Part shown: positions 25,955 to 35,125 of the stretch, one piece after another
Numbering within the stretch: position 1 is the stretch's first letter
How the letters are laid out: every line of letters starts with the position of its first letter
Assembly: GCF_017873855.1 (NCBI RefSeq)
Contig: NZ_JAGGKR010000002.1
Location: 124,001 to 188,000 of the forward strand
Direction of reading: 5' to 3'
DNA: 64,000 nt
Origin: Methanolinea mesophila
Lineage (GTDB): Archaea > Halobacteriota > Methanomicrobia > Methanomicrobiales > Methanospirillaceae
Made by a program: the position numbers and the translations under genes
Notes under the pieces: model-generated
The model's database searches: none
What the model was told of the DNA's origin: nothing
Seen by the model: the letters and a program-made list of their open reading frames with translations, nothing else

Positions 25955-26968
25955 ATGGCAGAAAACAGCTGTTCCACCGCCAAAATCGCCCTTGTAGTGA
26001 GGGAGTACGAAGGGGTGAAGAGAAAGCGGGCCATAGGGGAGATGGTGAGAGCGATTCGTACGGATTCACCCGGCGTGATCGCCTCCTTTGGCGAGGATGC
26101 TGCCGTGATCGAGCACGGGGACGAGGCCCTGCTGCTCGCGGCGGACGGGATCTGGAGCAGACTGATGGAGGCCGACCCCTATTGGGCGGGATATTGCTCA
26201 GTGCTGGTCAATATCCACGACATCGCCGCGATGGGAGGCCGCCCGATCGCCATGGTCGATGTGTTCTCTATCTCGGATACGGGCATCCAGAAGAAGGTGA
26301 TCGCGGGGATGCATGATGCCTCGCTCCAGTTCGGAGTGCCCATAGTGGGCGGACACCTCCATCCCGACACCCCCTACAGTGTCATCGACGTGGCTATCCT
26401 GGGCACCGTGGGGAAGAAGGATGTGATCTTCTCTCATACGGCGCAGGCGGGGGACCACGTCGTGGTAGCGGTGGACCTTACCGGCAGGGTCCACCCGTCG
26501 TGCCTGCTCAACTGGGACTCCGTCACCATGAAGACCGCGGAACAGGTCCGGGCGCAGATAAAAGTCCTGGAGGACCTGGGACGCGCCCACCTGGTCACCG
26601 CGGGAAAGGATATCAGCAACCCGGGGGTAATAGGGACGCTCGGCATGCTGCTCGAGGTAAGCGGCAAAGGTGCATGCATCGACCTCGATGCCATACCCCG
26701 GCCGGACCTCAAGGCCAACCACATGACGTTCGAGCAGTGGGTCCGTATCTACCCTGGGATGGGATTCGTGCTCACGGTTACGGACGACAACCTGGAGGAA
26801 GTCGTCGAACGCTTCCGTAAAGTGGGAATGATTGCACGGAGCATCGGCACGGTCAATACCACCCGCGAGCTCGCGATCACATATCATGACGAACACTCGA
26901 GCGTCTTCGACTTCTCTCACAACGGCATCATGCACCTCACCTCCGAAGATGAATCATGCAGGCCGTGA
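25955..26968 (+). CDS. Methanogenesis marker protein 2 (AIR synthase-related)
   Basis: The 337-residue protein belongs to the PurM/AIR-synthase-like superfamily: FGEDAAVIEHGDEALLLAAD (about 49-68) corresponds to the ATP-binding N-terminal strand and GGHLHPDTPYSV to the active-site loop. The methanogen-specific subgroup (marker 2) occurs only in methanogens and has no proven reaction; SelD/PurM relatives transfer a phosphate. It overlaps the marker 4 gene by 13 bases, so both are co-expressed. The gene strongly supports a methanogen host. Confidence 0.88.
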   Translation: MAENSCSTAKIALVVREYEGVKRKRAIGEMVRAIRTDSPGVIASFGEDAAVIEHGDEALLLAADGIWSRLMEADPYWAGYCSVLVNIHDIAAMGGRPIAMVDVFSISDTGIQKKVIAGMHDASLQFGVPIVGGHLHPDTPYSVIDVAILGTVGKKDVIFSHTAQAGDHVVVAVDLTGRVHPSCLLNWDSVTMKTAEQVRAQIKVLEDLGRAHLVTAGKDISNPGVIGTLGMLLEVSGKGACIDLDAIPRPDLKANHMTFEQWVRIYPGMGFVLTVTDDNLEEVVERFRKVGMIARSIGTVNTTRELAITYHDEHSSVFDFSHNGIMHLTSEDESCRP

Positions 26969-27711
26969 CGATCGGGATCGGGGCCGGCGAGGAGCCGGAA
27001 AAGGTGCTGGCAAGCGTGAGGGCTCTTGACATCCGAAGCAGGGTGGTCATCTACTGCCGGCCTGGGACATTTCCGGAAGGGACCGGGAACATCGTTACGT
27101 CAGAATCCGAACATCCCGAACACCACCTGGTAGACGACCTCTTTTCCGGCAGGATCCAGGCGGCGCTCCGGGGGAGCCTTCCCGCAAATGCAACGCTTTC
27201 GGCATTGAAGAAGGCCGCGGGTGTCGGGAGTCTTGAACGGGCGGCTCTTCTGGAGACCGCCTCGGGGCATCTTTTTTTCCTTGCCCCGGTCGGCGTCGAC
27301 GAAGGGTGGACGGTACAGGAGAAAGTGGCCATGATCGGAAAGGTCCGGAGACTGGCGGAGAATTTCGGGTTGTCCCCCAGGGTCGCGATACTGTCCGGAG
27401 GGCGGTTCGGAGACGTGGGACGCCATCCTCAGGTTGACCGGACGCTTGCCGATGCGGAACTGGTTGCACGGCTGACCGGGGAGACGCATTTCGAGATCCT
27501 CATTGAGGAGGCCATCCATGAAGCCGGGGTCATCATCGCTCCCGACGGGATCTCGGGAAATTTGATCTTCCGTACACTCACCTTTCTTGGATCCGGTCAA
27601 GGACATGGCGCACCGGTGTTAAATATCGATAAAATATTCGTGGATACCTCGCGCGCCTCCCCAGATTATGCAAATGCGATACGGCTCGCAGAATCCATGT
27701 TAAAGTCATAA
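26956..27711 (+). CDS. Methanogenesis marker protein 4 (MtxX family)
   Basis: The 251-residue protein fits the marker 4 / MtxX family, related to phosphotransacetylase-like folds. Blocks visible include GRIQAALRGSLPAN (about 64-77), ILSGGRFGDVGRHPQVDRT (about 143-161) and the C-terminal GQGHGAPVLN. Older annotations call it a methyltransferase, but no activity is established. It begins inside the marker 2 gene. The AT-rich sequence after its stop at 27711 is a transition to the histone promoter. Confidence 0.85.
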   Translation: MQAVTIGIGAGEEPEKVLASVRALDIRSRVVIYCRPGTFPEGTGNIVTSESEHPEHHLVDDLFSGRIQAALRGSLPANATLSALKKAAGVGSLERAALLETASGHLFFLAPVGVDEGWTVQEKVAMIGKVRRLAENFGLSPRVAILSGGRFGDVGRHPQVDRTLADAELVARLTGETHFEILIEEAIHEAGVIIAPDGISGNLIFRTLTFLGSGQGHGAPVLNIDKIFVDTSRASPDYANAIRLAESMLKS

Positions 27712-27862
27712 ATTAGCTCGTATATTAAATATTTTTAAAAATTAACGAATTCTTTGGATTATTTTATAATTGTTATATAAACATTGTTACTCCCGGGCTG
27801 AAGTGAAAGAAGATGTTCTGTTTACGTCATTTGGGCATGTTCTGGACGGGAATCACGAAACG

Positions 27863-27870
27863 TTTAAATA
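27863..27870 (+). promoter_or_regulatory. TATA box of the histone gene
   Basis: TTTAAATA preceded by CGAAACG (a plausible BRE) lies about 35-42 bases before the histone ATG in a strongly AT-rich region, as expected for a highly expressed gene. The ribosome-binding sequence GAGGT precedes the ATG. Confidence 0.6.
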
Positions 27871-27904
27871 TTTCCTGATACACTTTTGATTTGAGGTAAA
27901 ATTA

Positions 27905-28111
27905 ATGGCAGATTTACCTATTGCTGCAGTTGTGCGAATTGCCAAGAAGAATGGTGCTGAGAGAGTCGGCAGCGACGCTGCCGCGGCACTCGTTGCGAAG
28001 GCTGAAGATTACATCGCGAACCTTACCAAGGAAGCAAACAGGCTCGCACTTCACGCCGGGCGTAAGACGATCAAGGAAGAAGATGTAGAGCTTGCGGCAA
28101 AGTCCGCATAA
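27905..28111 (+). CDS. Archaeal histone (HMf type)
   Basis: The 68-residue protein is a single histone fold: helix 1 (PIAAVVRIAKKNGAERVG), a long central helix (SDAAAALVAKAEDYIANLTK) and helix 3 (IKEEDVELAAKSA). It dimerises and wraps DNA. There is no N- or C-terminal tail, the usual archaeal HMf layout. Its own promoter is AT-rich. The 264-base gap after it holds a promoter region for the next gene but no other gene I can support. Confidence 0.97.
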   Translation: MADLPIAAVVRIAKKNGAERVGSDAAAALVAKAEDYIANLTKEANRLALHAGRKTIKEEDVELAAKSA

Positions 28112-28375
28112 AACCTCCTTCCTATCCAAATTCCGAAAGCAGCAACAGGGAAACAATCAAGGTGGCATCACATCTCTATTCCGGGATCATTCCCGTAGCG
28201 TAGTTTCTCCCTGCTGCTAACCCTATTATTCTGTCCTGTGTTCCCGTGGATATCCGGGCGGACATCCTGGGAAAGTACTATATATACATATGCAAGGCAT
28301 AAGCGAATGGCGCATTAATTTTAATCTCTACAAAATATCGTATATTGCCCTATTTAGAGGGCATGGGGGGGGTTG

Positions 28376-28786
28376 ATGACCGGACAGGTGTCGGTGCAGA
28401 GAGAAAAAACCAGGCCTGACATAGTTCATTCTATACAGGATCTGGCCAGTATTGGCCATCCTGCAATAGAATATCTCACCCTTGCGCTCCGGGAGGAGGA
28501 CAAAAGGGTGAGAATCGAAGCAGTAAAGGCACTGGGCGAGATTGCTGATCCCTGCTGCTGTGGTCATCTGGCAGCACTGCTCCAGGACGGGGACAGGGAT
28601 ATCAGGCTCGCTGCGGTAGTTGCGCTGGGAAAATTGGGAGATATAAAGGCATGCAACTCCCTTTTCCAGGCTAGTACGGACGAAAATTGTTTCGTCAGAG
28701 TTGCAGCGCGTGAAGCGCTTGCCCGCATCCTGAAGAAAGAATCGGGAGCGGATGTATCCTGTATGGCAGGGCCTGACCGCCTGTGA
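28376..28786 (+). CDS. HEAT-repeat protein
   Basis: The 136-residue protein consists of about three HEAT/PBS-lyase-like repeats, such as VRIEAVKALGEIADPCCCGHLAALLQ and IRLAAVVALGKLGDIKAC (each quoted in part). These alpha-solenoid repeats bind other proteins; in archaea many are fused to other domains, but here they stand alone. I chose ATG at 28376, preceded by a GGGGGGGG run, over TTG at 28373. A row of cysteines (CCC) within repeat 1 is unusual. It converges on hisB. Confidence 0.8.
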   Translation: MTGQVSVQREKTRPDIVHSIQDLASIGHPAIEYLTLALREEDKRVRIEAVKALGEIADPCCCGHLAALLQDGDRDIRLAAVVALGKLGDIKACNSLFQASTDENCFVRVAAREALARILKKESGADVSCMAGPDRL

Positions 28787-28807
28787 CCATCAGGACACAG
28801 TCACCTT

Positions 28808-29392
28808 TCATCGAAGAGTCCCTTTTGTGCTGGGAATGTCTTTTTCGGAACCCGTGATCCTCGTAGCCTCGCCGAGTGCGATACCGAACGCCTTGAACGC
28901 GGCCTCGCACTGGTGATGATCGTTCTTTCCGTGGAAGAGGAGGTGAACGTTGATCCCTGCCCTGGTACAGAGACTGTAGAAGAAATGTTCGAAGAGGTCG
29001 GCTTCGATACCCCCTACTGCAAGGTTATAGAATGAGCCTTCATACACAAGGCATCCCCTGCCGCTGCAGTCCATCGCCACCGTGGCCAGGGACTCGTCCA
29101 TCGGCACGATGGCGTGGGCAAACCTCCGTATGCCTCTTCCCTCGCCTATCGCCTCGCGTATTGTGTCACCTATAACGATCCCGGTATCCTCCACTGTGTG
29201 GTGGGCGTCGACCTTCAGGTCGCCGACTGCCTGCACCGAGAGGTCGATCCGCCCGTGCCGGCCCATGGAGTGGAGCATGTGGTCGAGGAACGGGATACCG
29301 GTATTGATGTCGCATTCCCCCGTTCCGTCGAGATCGAGGTGTACGGTAATATTGGTCTCCCTGGTCTTTCGCGTGATATCAGCTGTTCTCAT
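28808..29392 (-). CDS. hisB: Imidazoleglycerol-phosphate dehydratase
   Basis: The 194-residue enzyme removes water from imidazoleglycerol phosphate in histidine synthesis. The diagnostic metal-binding blocks are present: [30 protein letters not shown] and the C-terminal [17 protein letters not shown] chose ATG 29392 because [13 protein letters not shown] is the normal family start; it overlaps the hisA 3' end by 14 bases. It is the last gene of metK-hisG-hisA-hisB on the minus strand and converges on the HEAT-repeat gene. Confidence 0.96.
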   Translation of the reverse strand: MRTADITRKTRETNITVHLDLDGTGECDINTGIPFLDHMLHSMGRHGRIDLSVQAVGDLKVDAHHTVEDTGIVIGDTIREAIGEGRGIRRFAHAIVPMDESLATVAMDCSGRGCLVYEGSFYNLAVGGIEADLFEHFFYSLCTRAGINVHLLFHGKNDHHQCEAAFKAFGIALGEATRITGSEKDIPSTKGTLR

Positions 29393-30098
29393 TAGAAGCC
29401 TCCAGGGCGTCATGCAGCCTTATTTTCCCGCTATAAAGTGCAGAACCCAGTACTACACCATATGCGCCAGCCCTTTTTAATCCTTTGACGTCTCCTGGAG
29501 AGGATACGCCCCCTGCAACGGTCACCGGCAGGCCGGTATGCCGGATAAGCATCTCAACGGGATCCAGGAGGACCCCCTGCTGAAGTCCTTCCACGTCGAC
29601 GTTGGTATAGAGCAGGGAACCCGCACCCTTCTCCTCGAATACCGTGGCCCAGGCGAGGTAGTTGCCTCCGCTCTTCTCCCAGCCCTCGATGGCGATCTCG
29701 CCTCCCTTTGCGTCGACACCGGCCATGATCCTGTGCTTCCCGTAGGTATCGGAGAGCAGGGTAAGGATATCGGGGTCCCTGGTCGCCGCCGTACCGAGGA
29801 TGACCCGCTCCACCCCGATATCGAGCCATGACCCCGCATCCCCGGAGGTCCGGATCCCGCCTCCCAGCTGGATCTCCACCCCGAGCTCGCGGATAAGGTC
29901 GCGGATGAGTGCCGCATTCTTCCCTGCATGGCCGAACGCCCCGTCAAGGTTGACCACGTGGAGGGCATCCGCTCCCTCGCCGAGCCACCTGACGGCGCAT
30001 TCGAGGGGTGTCCCGAACACCGTCCTGGTCTCCCGCTTACCCTGGACGAGCTGGACACATTGCCCGTCGAGCACGTCAACCGCAGGAAAAACTCTCAT
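29379..30098 (-). CDS. hisA: Phosphoribosylformimino-AICAR-P isomerase HisA
   Basis: The 239-residue TIM-barrel protein begins [20 protein letters not shown], with the catalytic Asp at position 8, and has the second acid in VNLDGAFGH (near 50-58) and the phosphate-binding GGGIR and [10 protein letters not shown] loops. It isomerises ProFAR in histidine synthesis. The start lies 1 base after the hisG stop and its end overlaps the hisB start, so expression is coupled. Confidence 0.95.
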   Translation of the reverse strand: MRVFPAVDVLDGQCVQLVQGKRETRTVFGTPLECAVRWLGEGADALHVVNLDGAFGHAGKNAALIRDLIRELGVEIQLGGGIRTSGDAGSWLDIGVERVILGTAATRDPDILTLLSDTYGKHRIMAGVDAKGGEIAIEGWEKSGGNYLAWATVFEEKGAGSLLYTNVDVEGLQQGVLLDPVEMLIRHTGLPVTVAGGVSSPGDVKGLKRAGAYGVVLGSALYSGKIRLHDALEASNENS

Positions 30099-30099
30099 G

Positions 30100-31002
30100 T
30101 TACCGGATCATGCGCTGGATGGACATCACCAGGATGTCCCGGGCCCCGGCCCGTTTCAGCTGGCTGATCAGCCGGTACACCCGTTCTTCGCTCACCACCG
30201 CATGTACTGCCACCAGGTCCTCCTTCGAGGCCACTTCCATCACAGTCGGTCCAGAGAGGCCGGGGAGCACGGACTTGACTTCTTCGAGGCAGGAGCGGTG
30301 GACGTTCATCATGAGATAGCATTGTCCGCCGGCCCTGAGCACGCTCTCGAAGGCGAGGACGATCTCGTCGATCTTCTCCCGCTTCTCTGCACGTGCCGCT
30401 TTATTGGCGATGAGAACCGTGGTGCTCGCAAGAACCTCTGCGATCGGTACCAGGTGATTCTGGCGGAGCGTGGTCCCTGAACTCACCAGGTCGACGATCG
30501 CGTCCGAGATCCCCAGGTACGGGGTGGCTTCGCAGGCGCCTCCCACCGGAACGATGGTGACCCTGACCCCGAGTGTCCTGAAATATTCCCGGGTGATCGC
30601 GGGGAACTCGGTGGCGACCCGCGCTCCCGCGAGATCCTCCGGGGAGGAATAACGGGAATCCTCCGAGACTGCGAGCACGAGCCTCGCAGACCCCATCTGG
30701 AGGTCGAGCAGTTCCTCGACGTCGGAGCCCCTCTCCCGGACCATGTCCCTCCCGGTGATGCCCAGGTCTGCGGCACCGTTCGCCACGTACTCGGGGATAT
30801 CGATCGGCCGGGCGAAGAGCACCTCGATATGGGGATCGGGGGTGCGGGAGATGAGCCTCCGCTCGCCCGAGTCCAGGAGGTGGAGCCCGCTCTTCTCCAT
30901 CAGCTCCATGATGGGGACTGCGATCCTCCCCTTGTTGGGAACGGCAAGCCTGACTACGGGTGAATTGCTCCGGTCCGGCGTGGATTGTTCGGGAACGGTC
31001 AT
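30100..31002 (-). CDS. hisG: ATP phosphoribosyltransferase, long form
   Basis: The 300-residue enzyme performs the first step of histidine synthesis. The catalytic core has RLAVPNKGRI, LGITGRDMV and the PRPP loop DLVSSGTTLRQNHL; a C-terminal ACT-like domain of about 75 residues makes it the long form, which is inhibited by histidine and needs no HisZ. I chose ATG at 31002 rather than 31026, since it avoids overlapping metK and begins a family-like N-terminus. It lies 4 bases after the metK stop. Confidence 0.94.
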   Translation of the reverse strand: MTVPEQSTPDRSNSPVVRLAVPNKGRIAVPIMELMEKSGLHLLDSGERRLISRTPDPHIEVLFARPIDIPEYVANGAADLGITGRDMVRERGSDVEELLDLQMGSARLVLAVSEDSRYSSPEDLAGARVATEFPAITREYFRTLGVRVTIVPVGGACEATPYLGISDAIVDLVSSGTTLRQNHLVPIAEVLASTTVLIANKAARAEKREKIDEIVLAFESVLRAGGQCYLMMNVHRSCLEEVKSVLPGLSGPTVMEVASKEDLVAVHAVVSEERVYRLISQLKRAGARDILVMSIQRMIR

Positions 31003-31006
31003 ACGA

Positions 31007-32209
31007 TCAGAAGGTGCGTACCTCACCCATGATGATCTTTTCCGTGATGCAGGTCACGTTCGCGAGCCCTTCATCGATGATGGCATCGATGTCGCCCTGA
31101 ATACGGCGGAGCTCGACGTCGGGGCTCGGCAGTACCTGGACGCTCGCCACGAGCGGCCGGTCGATCGGTTTTCCGATCTGAGAGAGGAGGCGGATATAGA
31201 TCTCGTCGATCCCTTCGACCTTCTTCACGCACTCCTGGGCGAGCTGGGTGGAGAGGATATTGTAGATCTTCCCGATATGGTTGATCGGGTTCTTCCCGCT
31301 GGTGGCCTCCATGCTCATGGGCCGGTTGGGGGTGATAAGCCCGTTGCACCGGTTGCCCCTGCCCACGGACCCGTCGTCGCCCATCTCGGCAGAGGTCCCG
31401 GTCACCGTGAGGAAGACGCTCCCGGTATCGATATCGTCTGCGGTGTTCACGTCGACGACTACCTTCCGGTTGGTGAACTTCCTGGCGATCTGTTCGGCTT
31501 CTTCCTTGAGCAGGTCCTTGGTCTCGCAGTACTGGGCTAGTCCGGAGAGGTAACGGTCCACCATGGCACAGGCCACGGTGAGGGTGATAGTATCGCCGTC
31601 ACGGAGGCCCATGATCTTGATGTCCTGCCCTATGGCCGGGTGGCGGGGCCGAAGCACGTCGTCGATGTAGTCCGAGAGCGCGAGAGTGATGCTCTCGACC
31701 TCCGAGAACGGAGCGTGACCTACGCCGAACGAAGTATCGTTTGCCCGGGGGATGCTGTCCTGGCAGGGCTTGAATACATCGCGGAGATCCGTGGAACCCG
31801 TGCCCAGCCGGCAGTCGATGATGATGTCCCGGTCGAGGTTCAGGTTGGTCAGGGTCTTTTTCAGGTAGTGCCGGGCGGCTTCCAGCGCGATGGAATCGGT
31901 AGGGATATTCACCCCGTCGAACTGCTTGGTCGCCCTGCCGTCGAGGAGCATGTAGATGGGCCTGGTAACTTTTCCGCCGCCGTAATGGGGCATGGATTCG
32001 CCGGCCACGATCTCCCCCTGATCGGTATTGTGGTGGAGAATCGCGCCGAATTCTTCCAGGTAGGCCATCGAAAGGGCCCGGCTGATCGACTCGGCCACCC
32101 CGTCCGCAAGACTGTCAGGATGCCCGATACACTTCCGCTCTACCAGCTCTATCTCCTGCTGCTCGAGCGGTACCTGGGAAAGCGCCTCTATTTTGATGTT
32201 CCTCTTCAT
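31007..32209 (-). CDS. metK: S-adenosylmethionine synthetase, archaeal type
   Basis: The 400-residue protein is of the archaeal MAT family, distinct from bacterial MetK in sequence. Visible blocks are [17 protein letters not shown] (29-45), the ATP/metal site [19 protein letters not shown] and [18 protein letters not shown]. It makes AdoMet from methionine and ATP. A TATA-like box lies about 30-40 bases upstream, so the message has little or no leader. It heads the metK-hisGAB group, an unusual mix of AdoMet and histidine genes. Confidence 0.96.
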   Translation of the reverse strand: MKRNIKIEALSQVPLEQQEIELVERKCIGHPDSLADGVAESISRALSMAYLEEFGAILHHNTDQGEIVAGESMPHYGGGKVTRPIYMLLDGRATKQFDGVNIPTDSIALEAARHYLKKTLTNLNLDRDIIIDCRLGTGSTDLRDVFKPCQDSIPRANDTSFGVGHAPFSEVESITLALSDYIDDVLRPRHPAIGQDIKIMGLRDGDTITLTVACAMVDRYLSGLAQYCETKDLLKEEAEQIARKFTNRKVVVDVNTADDIDTGSVFLTVTGTSAEMGDDGSVGRGNRCNGLITPNRPMSMEATSGKNPINHIGKIYNILSTQLAQECVKKVEGIDEIYIRLLSQIGKPIDRPLVASVQVLPSPDVELRRIQGDIDAIIDEGLANVTCITEKIIMGEVRTF

Positions 32210-32238
32210 GAGATACCTCGATGTATGGATGGTTGATT

Positions 32239-32248
32239 ATAATAAATC
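32239..32248 (-). promoter_or_regulatory. TATA box of the metK-hisGAB operon
   Basis: Read on the minus strand the AT-rich TTTATTATAA lies about 30-39 bases before the metK ATG, which gives a leader of only a few bases. Confidence 0.5.
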
Positions 32249-32423
32249 AGCATGTAACTGACTTAATTATTCCTTTCAGGTTGTCCGCTACCGGATACCG
32301 AATATCGTGGGAAGCGATTCGCGATGAAGTCAGGTCATGGATGCAGGGCATTCCGGGGCAGAAAAAAATACGCAAATATTATATCACGGAACGGTCTCAT
32401 GGCGGATCTTGTTGTATCCCGGA

Positions 32424-33599
32424 ATGAAACGGACCGCACTTTTTATGCCCGGAGGGGAGAACCTCGCATTCACGATTCTTATGAGACAAGGCAGACAGTC
32501 CCGGAGAGAAGACTCTTCGCCCGCCGACAGCGCCGCTTCGCGTGGGGACCGGGTGCCGGGAGACGAACTCTGGAATGAACCGCCGATCCCTCCGGGGCCG
32601 TTCTTCTCACTGGTCGACACCGGGATGCACGGGGTAATGATCATATCCGCGATCAGGGCCGGCATAGAAACCGGAGTGTTCCGCGAACTGGAGCAGCCCC
32701 GGGCTCTTCCCGATCTTTCCCGTGCCACGGGCATCCGCGAAGAATTCCTGGTCCCCTACTGCGCAGTGCTGAGTACATTAGGCCTTCTCCGGGAAGAAGA
32801 GGGCCTTTATCAGAATTCCCCTCTTGCATCGACCTATCTCTTCGAAGGTTCGCCGTACTCCCAGATAAGCTACCTGGAGAAGACCTCCCGGATGGTAGAA
32901 GACCTCTGGGAGGGCCTGCCCGGGATCCTTCGCGACGGTCCGGTCTCCTACATGAGGGAAGATTTCTACGACCGGCTCATCCTCCCCTCGATGGCGGAGA
33001 ATTCGCTCACCGGGAGGCTGCAAAGGACGGTCCGTGCAATAGCGGCCCTTCCCGGGTTCTCTTCCTTTCGGAAGATGATCGATCTCGGGGGCGGGCACGG
33101 GCTCTACGCAATTGCCCTCGCACGTGAAAATCCCTTCCTTGAAGCGATAATTTTCGACCTTCCCGGGGTAACCCCGCTCGCGGATGAATATATCCGGTGT
33201 TACCATGCCGCACGTGTAAGGACGGTATCGGGAGACTTCTTCAAGGATGAAATCGGGGAGGGGTACGACCTGATATTTTCTTCTTCAAACCCCAGCGGGA
33301 AGAGCATCGGGATTTTGGACAAGATTCGCTCCGCACTGAACGAGGGCGGCTACTTCGTGAACGTCCAGTCGGACGATGAAGGACACCGGGACGCGTATTC
33401 CGCCCTCGAGTGGCAGCTCTGGACCATAGGCAACCGCCCGAAGGGAAAAGGAACTTTTACCAAGGAACAGCCGTTCCTTACCCCGGAATACCGCGACGCA
33501 CTCGCCTCGCACGGGCTGGACATAATCTCCGAGCAGAAGGTCCGCGACGATTATCACCCGCACGCGACCGTCACCCTGATAATCGCGCAGAAAGTGTGA
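32424..33599 (+). CDS. Class I SAM-dependent methyltransferase of the O-methyltransferase type
   Basis: The 391-residue protein has an N-terminal winged-helix dimerisation domain (about 60-145, ALPDLSRATGIREEFLVPYC in part) and a SAM domain with motif I IDLGGGHGLYAIALA (near 225-239), followed by FDLPGVTPLADEY and VSGDFFKDEI. This is the Methyltransf_2 plan of plant and fungal O-methyltransferases and of methanogen relatives. The substrate is unknown. I chose ATG 32424 with GGAGG-poor upstream context, since earlier codons give no family match; the first 50 residues are poorly conserved-looking and the true start could be later. Confidence 0.75.
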   Translation: MKRTALFMPGGENLAFTILMRQGRQSRREDSSPADSAASRGDRVPGDELWNEPPIPPGPFFSLVDTGMHGVMIISAIRAGIETGVFRELEQPRALPDLSRATGIREEFLVPYCAVLSTLGLLREEEGLYQNSPLASTYLFEGSPYSQISYLEKTSRMVEDLWEGLPGILRDGPVSYMREDFYDRLILPSMAENSLTGRLQRTVRAIAALPGFSSFRKMIDLGGGHGLYAIALARENPFLEAIIFDLPGVTPLADEYIRCYHAARVRTVSGDFFKDEIGEGYDLIFSSSNPSGKSIGILDKIRSALNEGGYFVNVQSDDEGHRDAYSALEWQLWTIGNRPKGKGTFTKEQPFLTPEYRDALASHGLDIISEQKVRDDYHPHATVTLIIAQKV

Positions 33600-33846
33600 G
33601 GCGAGCGTATCGTTCTTTTACATTTACCGAGACCTGACAGGTCATCCGCGAATTAATTCACGGGCAGGAATTCACACAAATTGCGATCCGGAATTCGATG
33701 AACTATGAAAGGGACTTCATTATTACAGGGGCTGGAATTCAATAATTCAATTGGAGAATGGTAAAAAATTCAGTTAACTGACCCTCCCCAAATCCGAATT
33801 CCTGTCGGCACACCGGGTGAAACCGGGAAAAACAACAGGGGGATTA

Positions 33847-34707
33847 TTACCGCCTGAAGAATCCTTTCTTCTTCTGCTGCGTCTTTTCCGGCTCCGGGGC
33901 AGGCGGGGGGGATTTTACGGGAGCCGCGGGGGTGGGATCCTGAGTTTTCGGTGCAGGGGCGGATTGTATGTTATTCTGCCCTGTATGGAGCATCCTGGTT
34001 CCGCAGTACGGACAGAAGTTCGCATTCGGGGGGATTCGCTTTCCGCAGTGGTGGCAGAAGAGGATCTGCGTCTGGCTCGGCGGGGAGGGAGCCTGGTAGT
34101 TTCGTGGTGCTGCAGGCGGGACCGGGGATGGGGTCTGCCGGACCGGGGGTTCTGGCGGGGCATTCCTTTCAGGCTCCCGCTGCGGAGCAGCAGGCTCATC
34201 CCTGGGCTGTGCGGGCGGGGTCCAGATCGGCGACACGATGATGGTCTCCGAGAGACTTCGCGCTTCCGGTGCGGTGGCCGGTGCCGCGGATTTTGGTCCG
34301 CCGGTCGTCCCCGTCTGCGGATGATGCTGGATAAGGTGGACCCACTCCTCGACCTGCGTGTTCCGGTCCTCTCCCGTGTGCACGAAAGTCATCTTCATGG
34401 TCCGGACATCGTCATCCGATGTACGAATGGAGAGCACGAGGACCGGTTCGCGGGCGGGTGAGATCTCCAGGTACCCGTCGATTATCGAATCCACAGGGAT
34501 CTCCTTTGCGGTAACCCCGGGTTTGGCGTCGCTCTGATCTACGAGAAAAAGTCGTCGATCGGTAAGGTACGCCTCAAACCTGAATTTTTTTATCTGGATA
34601 TCGGGGGTCCAGATCAGGAGTTCCTCTCCTGGCTGGAGATAGCGTTCCGGGCCGGTCAGTTCTTCTTCCGGATCAGGGTCTCCGGTGCGGTGTTCGGATC
34701 CGTTCAT
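33847..34707 (-). CDS. PH-like domain plus zinc-ribbon protein with Pro-rich linkers
   Basis: The 286-residue protein has an N-terminal PH-like domain (about 20-130, EELLIWTPDIQIKKFRFEAY in part, typical of bacterial/archaeal PH domains), a long Pro/Ala-rich linker (about 135-212), a C4 zinc ribbon CHHCGKRIPPNANFCPYCG (about 218-236), another Pro-rich stretch, and a basic end KKKGFFRR. The mix suggests a scaffold protein. No membrane segment is seen. The basic end could bind nucleic acid or membrane. It stands alone on the minus strand, and no partner is obvious. Confidence 0.7.
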   Translation of the reverse strand: MNGSEHRTGDPDPEEELTGPERYLQPGEELLIWTPDIQIKKFRFEAYLTDRRLFLVDQSDAKPGVTAKEIPVDSIIDGYLEISPAREPVLVLSIRTSDDDVRTMKMTFVHTGEDRNTQVEEWVHLIQHHPQTGTTGGPKSAAPATAPEARSLSETIIVSPIWTPPAQPRDEPAAPQREPERNAPPEPPVRQTPSPVPPAAPRNYQAPSPPSQTQILFCHHCGKRIPPNANFCPYCGTRMLHTGQNNIQSAPAPKTQDPTPAAPVKSPPPAPEPEKTQQKKKGFFRR

Positions 34708-34966
34708 AATACCGTCCTTAGTATGTTACAATTTCTCCGGCACTGTTTATATTGTTTCCAGGTTGGCCGGGTTCGGGAATTTAACCGGGAGGTGTGCCGG
34801 GTCGGGGTTCCGGATGGACCGGTATCCGGGCACCGGATTTTTTAAAATCCCACTCCCCCTGCCCTTTCCACATCAGGGGCGAACAAGTTTCCCTCCGTCA
34901 GACTAAACCTCCCTTGCCGGGATTCACTTTTCAGGAAGACGTTTGATGGAGGACAGGGTGCCTTAA

Positions 34967-35092
34967 CCCCCGGAGGGTGCCCCGGCAGGGGATCTGTAAC
35001 GATTCGAGGCGGTCTCGTCCTCAACAATCCAGTCATTTCCACGGAATATCCTGTGCAGGCGCCGCAGAGGGGGGCAGCGGCCCGGGAGCTCC
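34967..35092 (+). repeat. GC-rich paired hairpin element, copy 3
   Basis: The left part (34967-34991) shares CCCCCGGAGGG with copy 1 at 19202-19212 and continues TGCCCCGGCAGGGG. The right part (35046-35092) starts ATATCCTG and continues GTGCAGGCGCCGCAGAGG, as in copies 1 and 2, and ends CCCGGGAGCTCC. The element lies in a 418-base gap between the zinc-ribbon gene and sucD that otherwise holds no gene. Confidence 0.5.
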
Positions 35093-35107
35093 TTTCCTGG
35101 CGGACAC

Positions 35108-35113
35108 AAAAAA
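35108..35113 (-). terminator. Oligo-T terminator of the fum-kor-suc operon
   Basis: On the minus strand six T residues lie 13 bases after the sucD stop, fitting archaeal termination. Confidence 0.45.
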
Positions 35114-35125
35114 GGGAGGAATTCT

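Noticed and set aside
35040-35100. Reading the right half of the repeat element as an oligo-G/C terminator only
   Set aside because: The sequence similarity between three sites goes well beyond a simple stem and includes the ATATCCTG head, so a repeat family explains it better.
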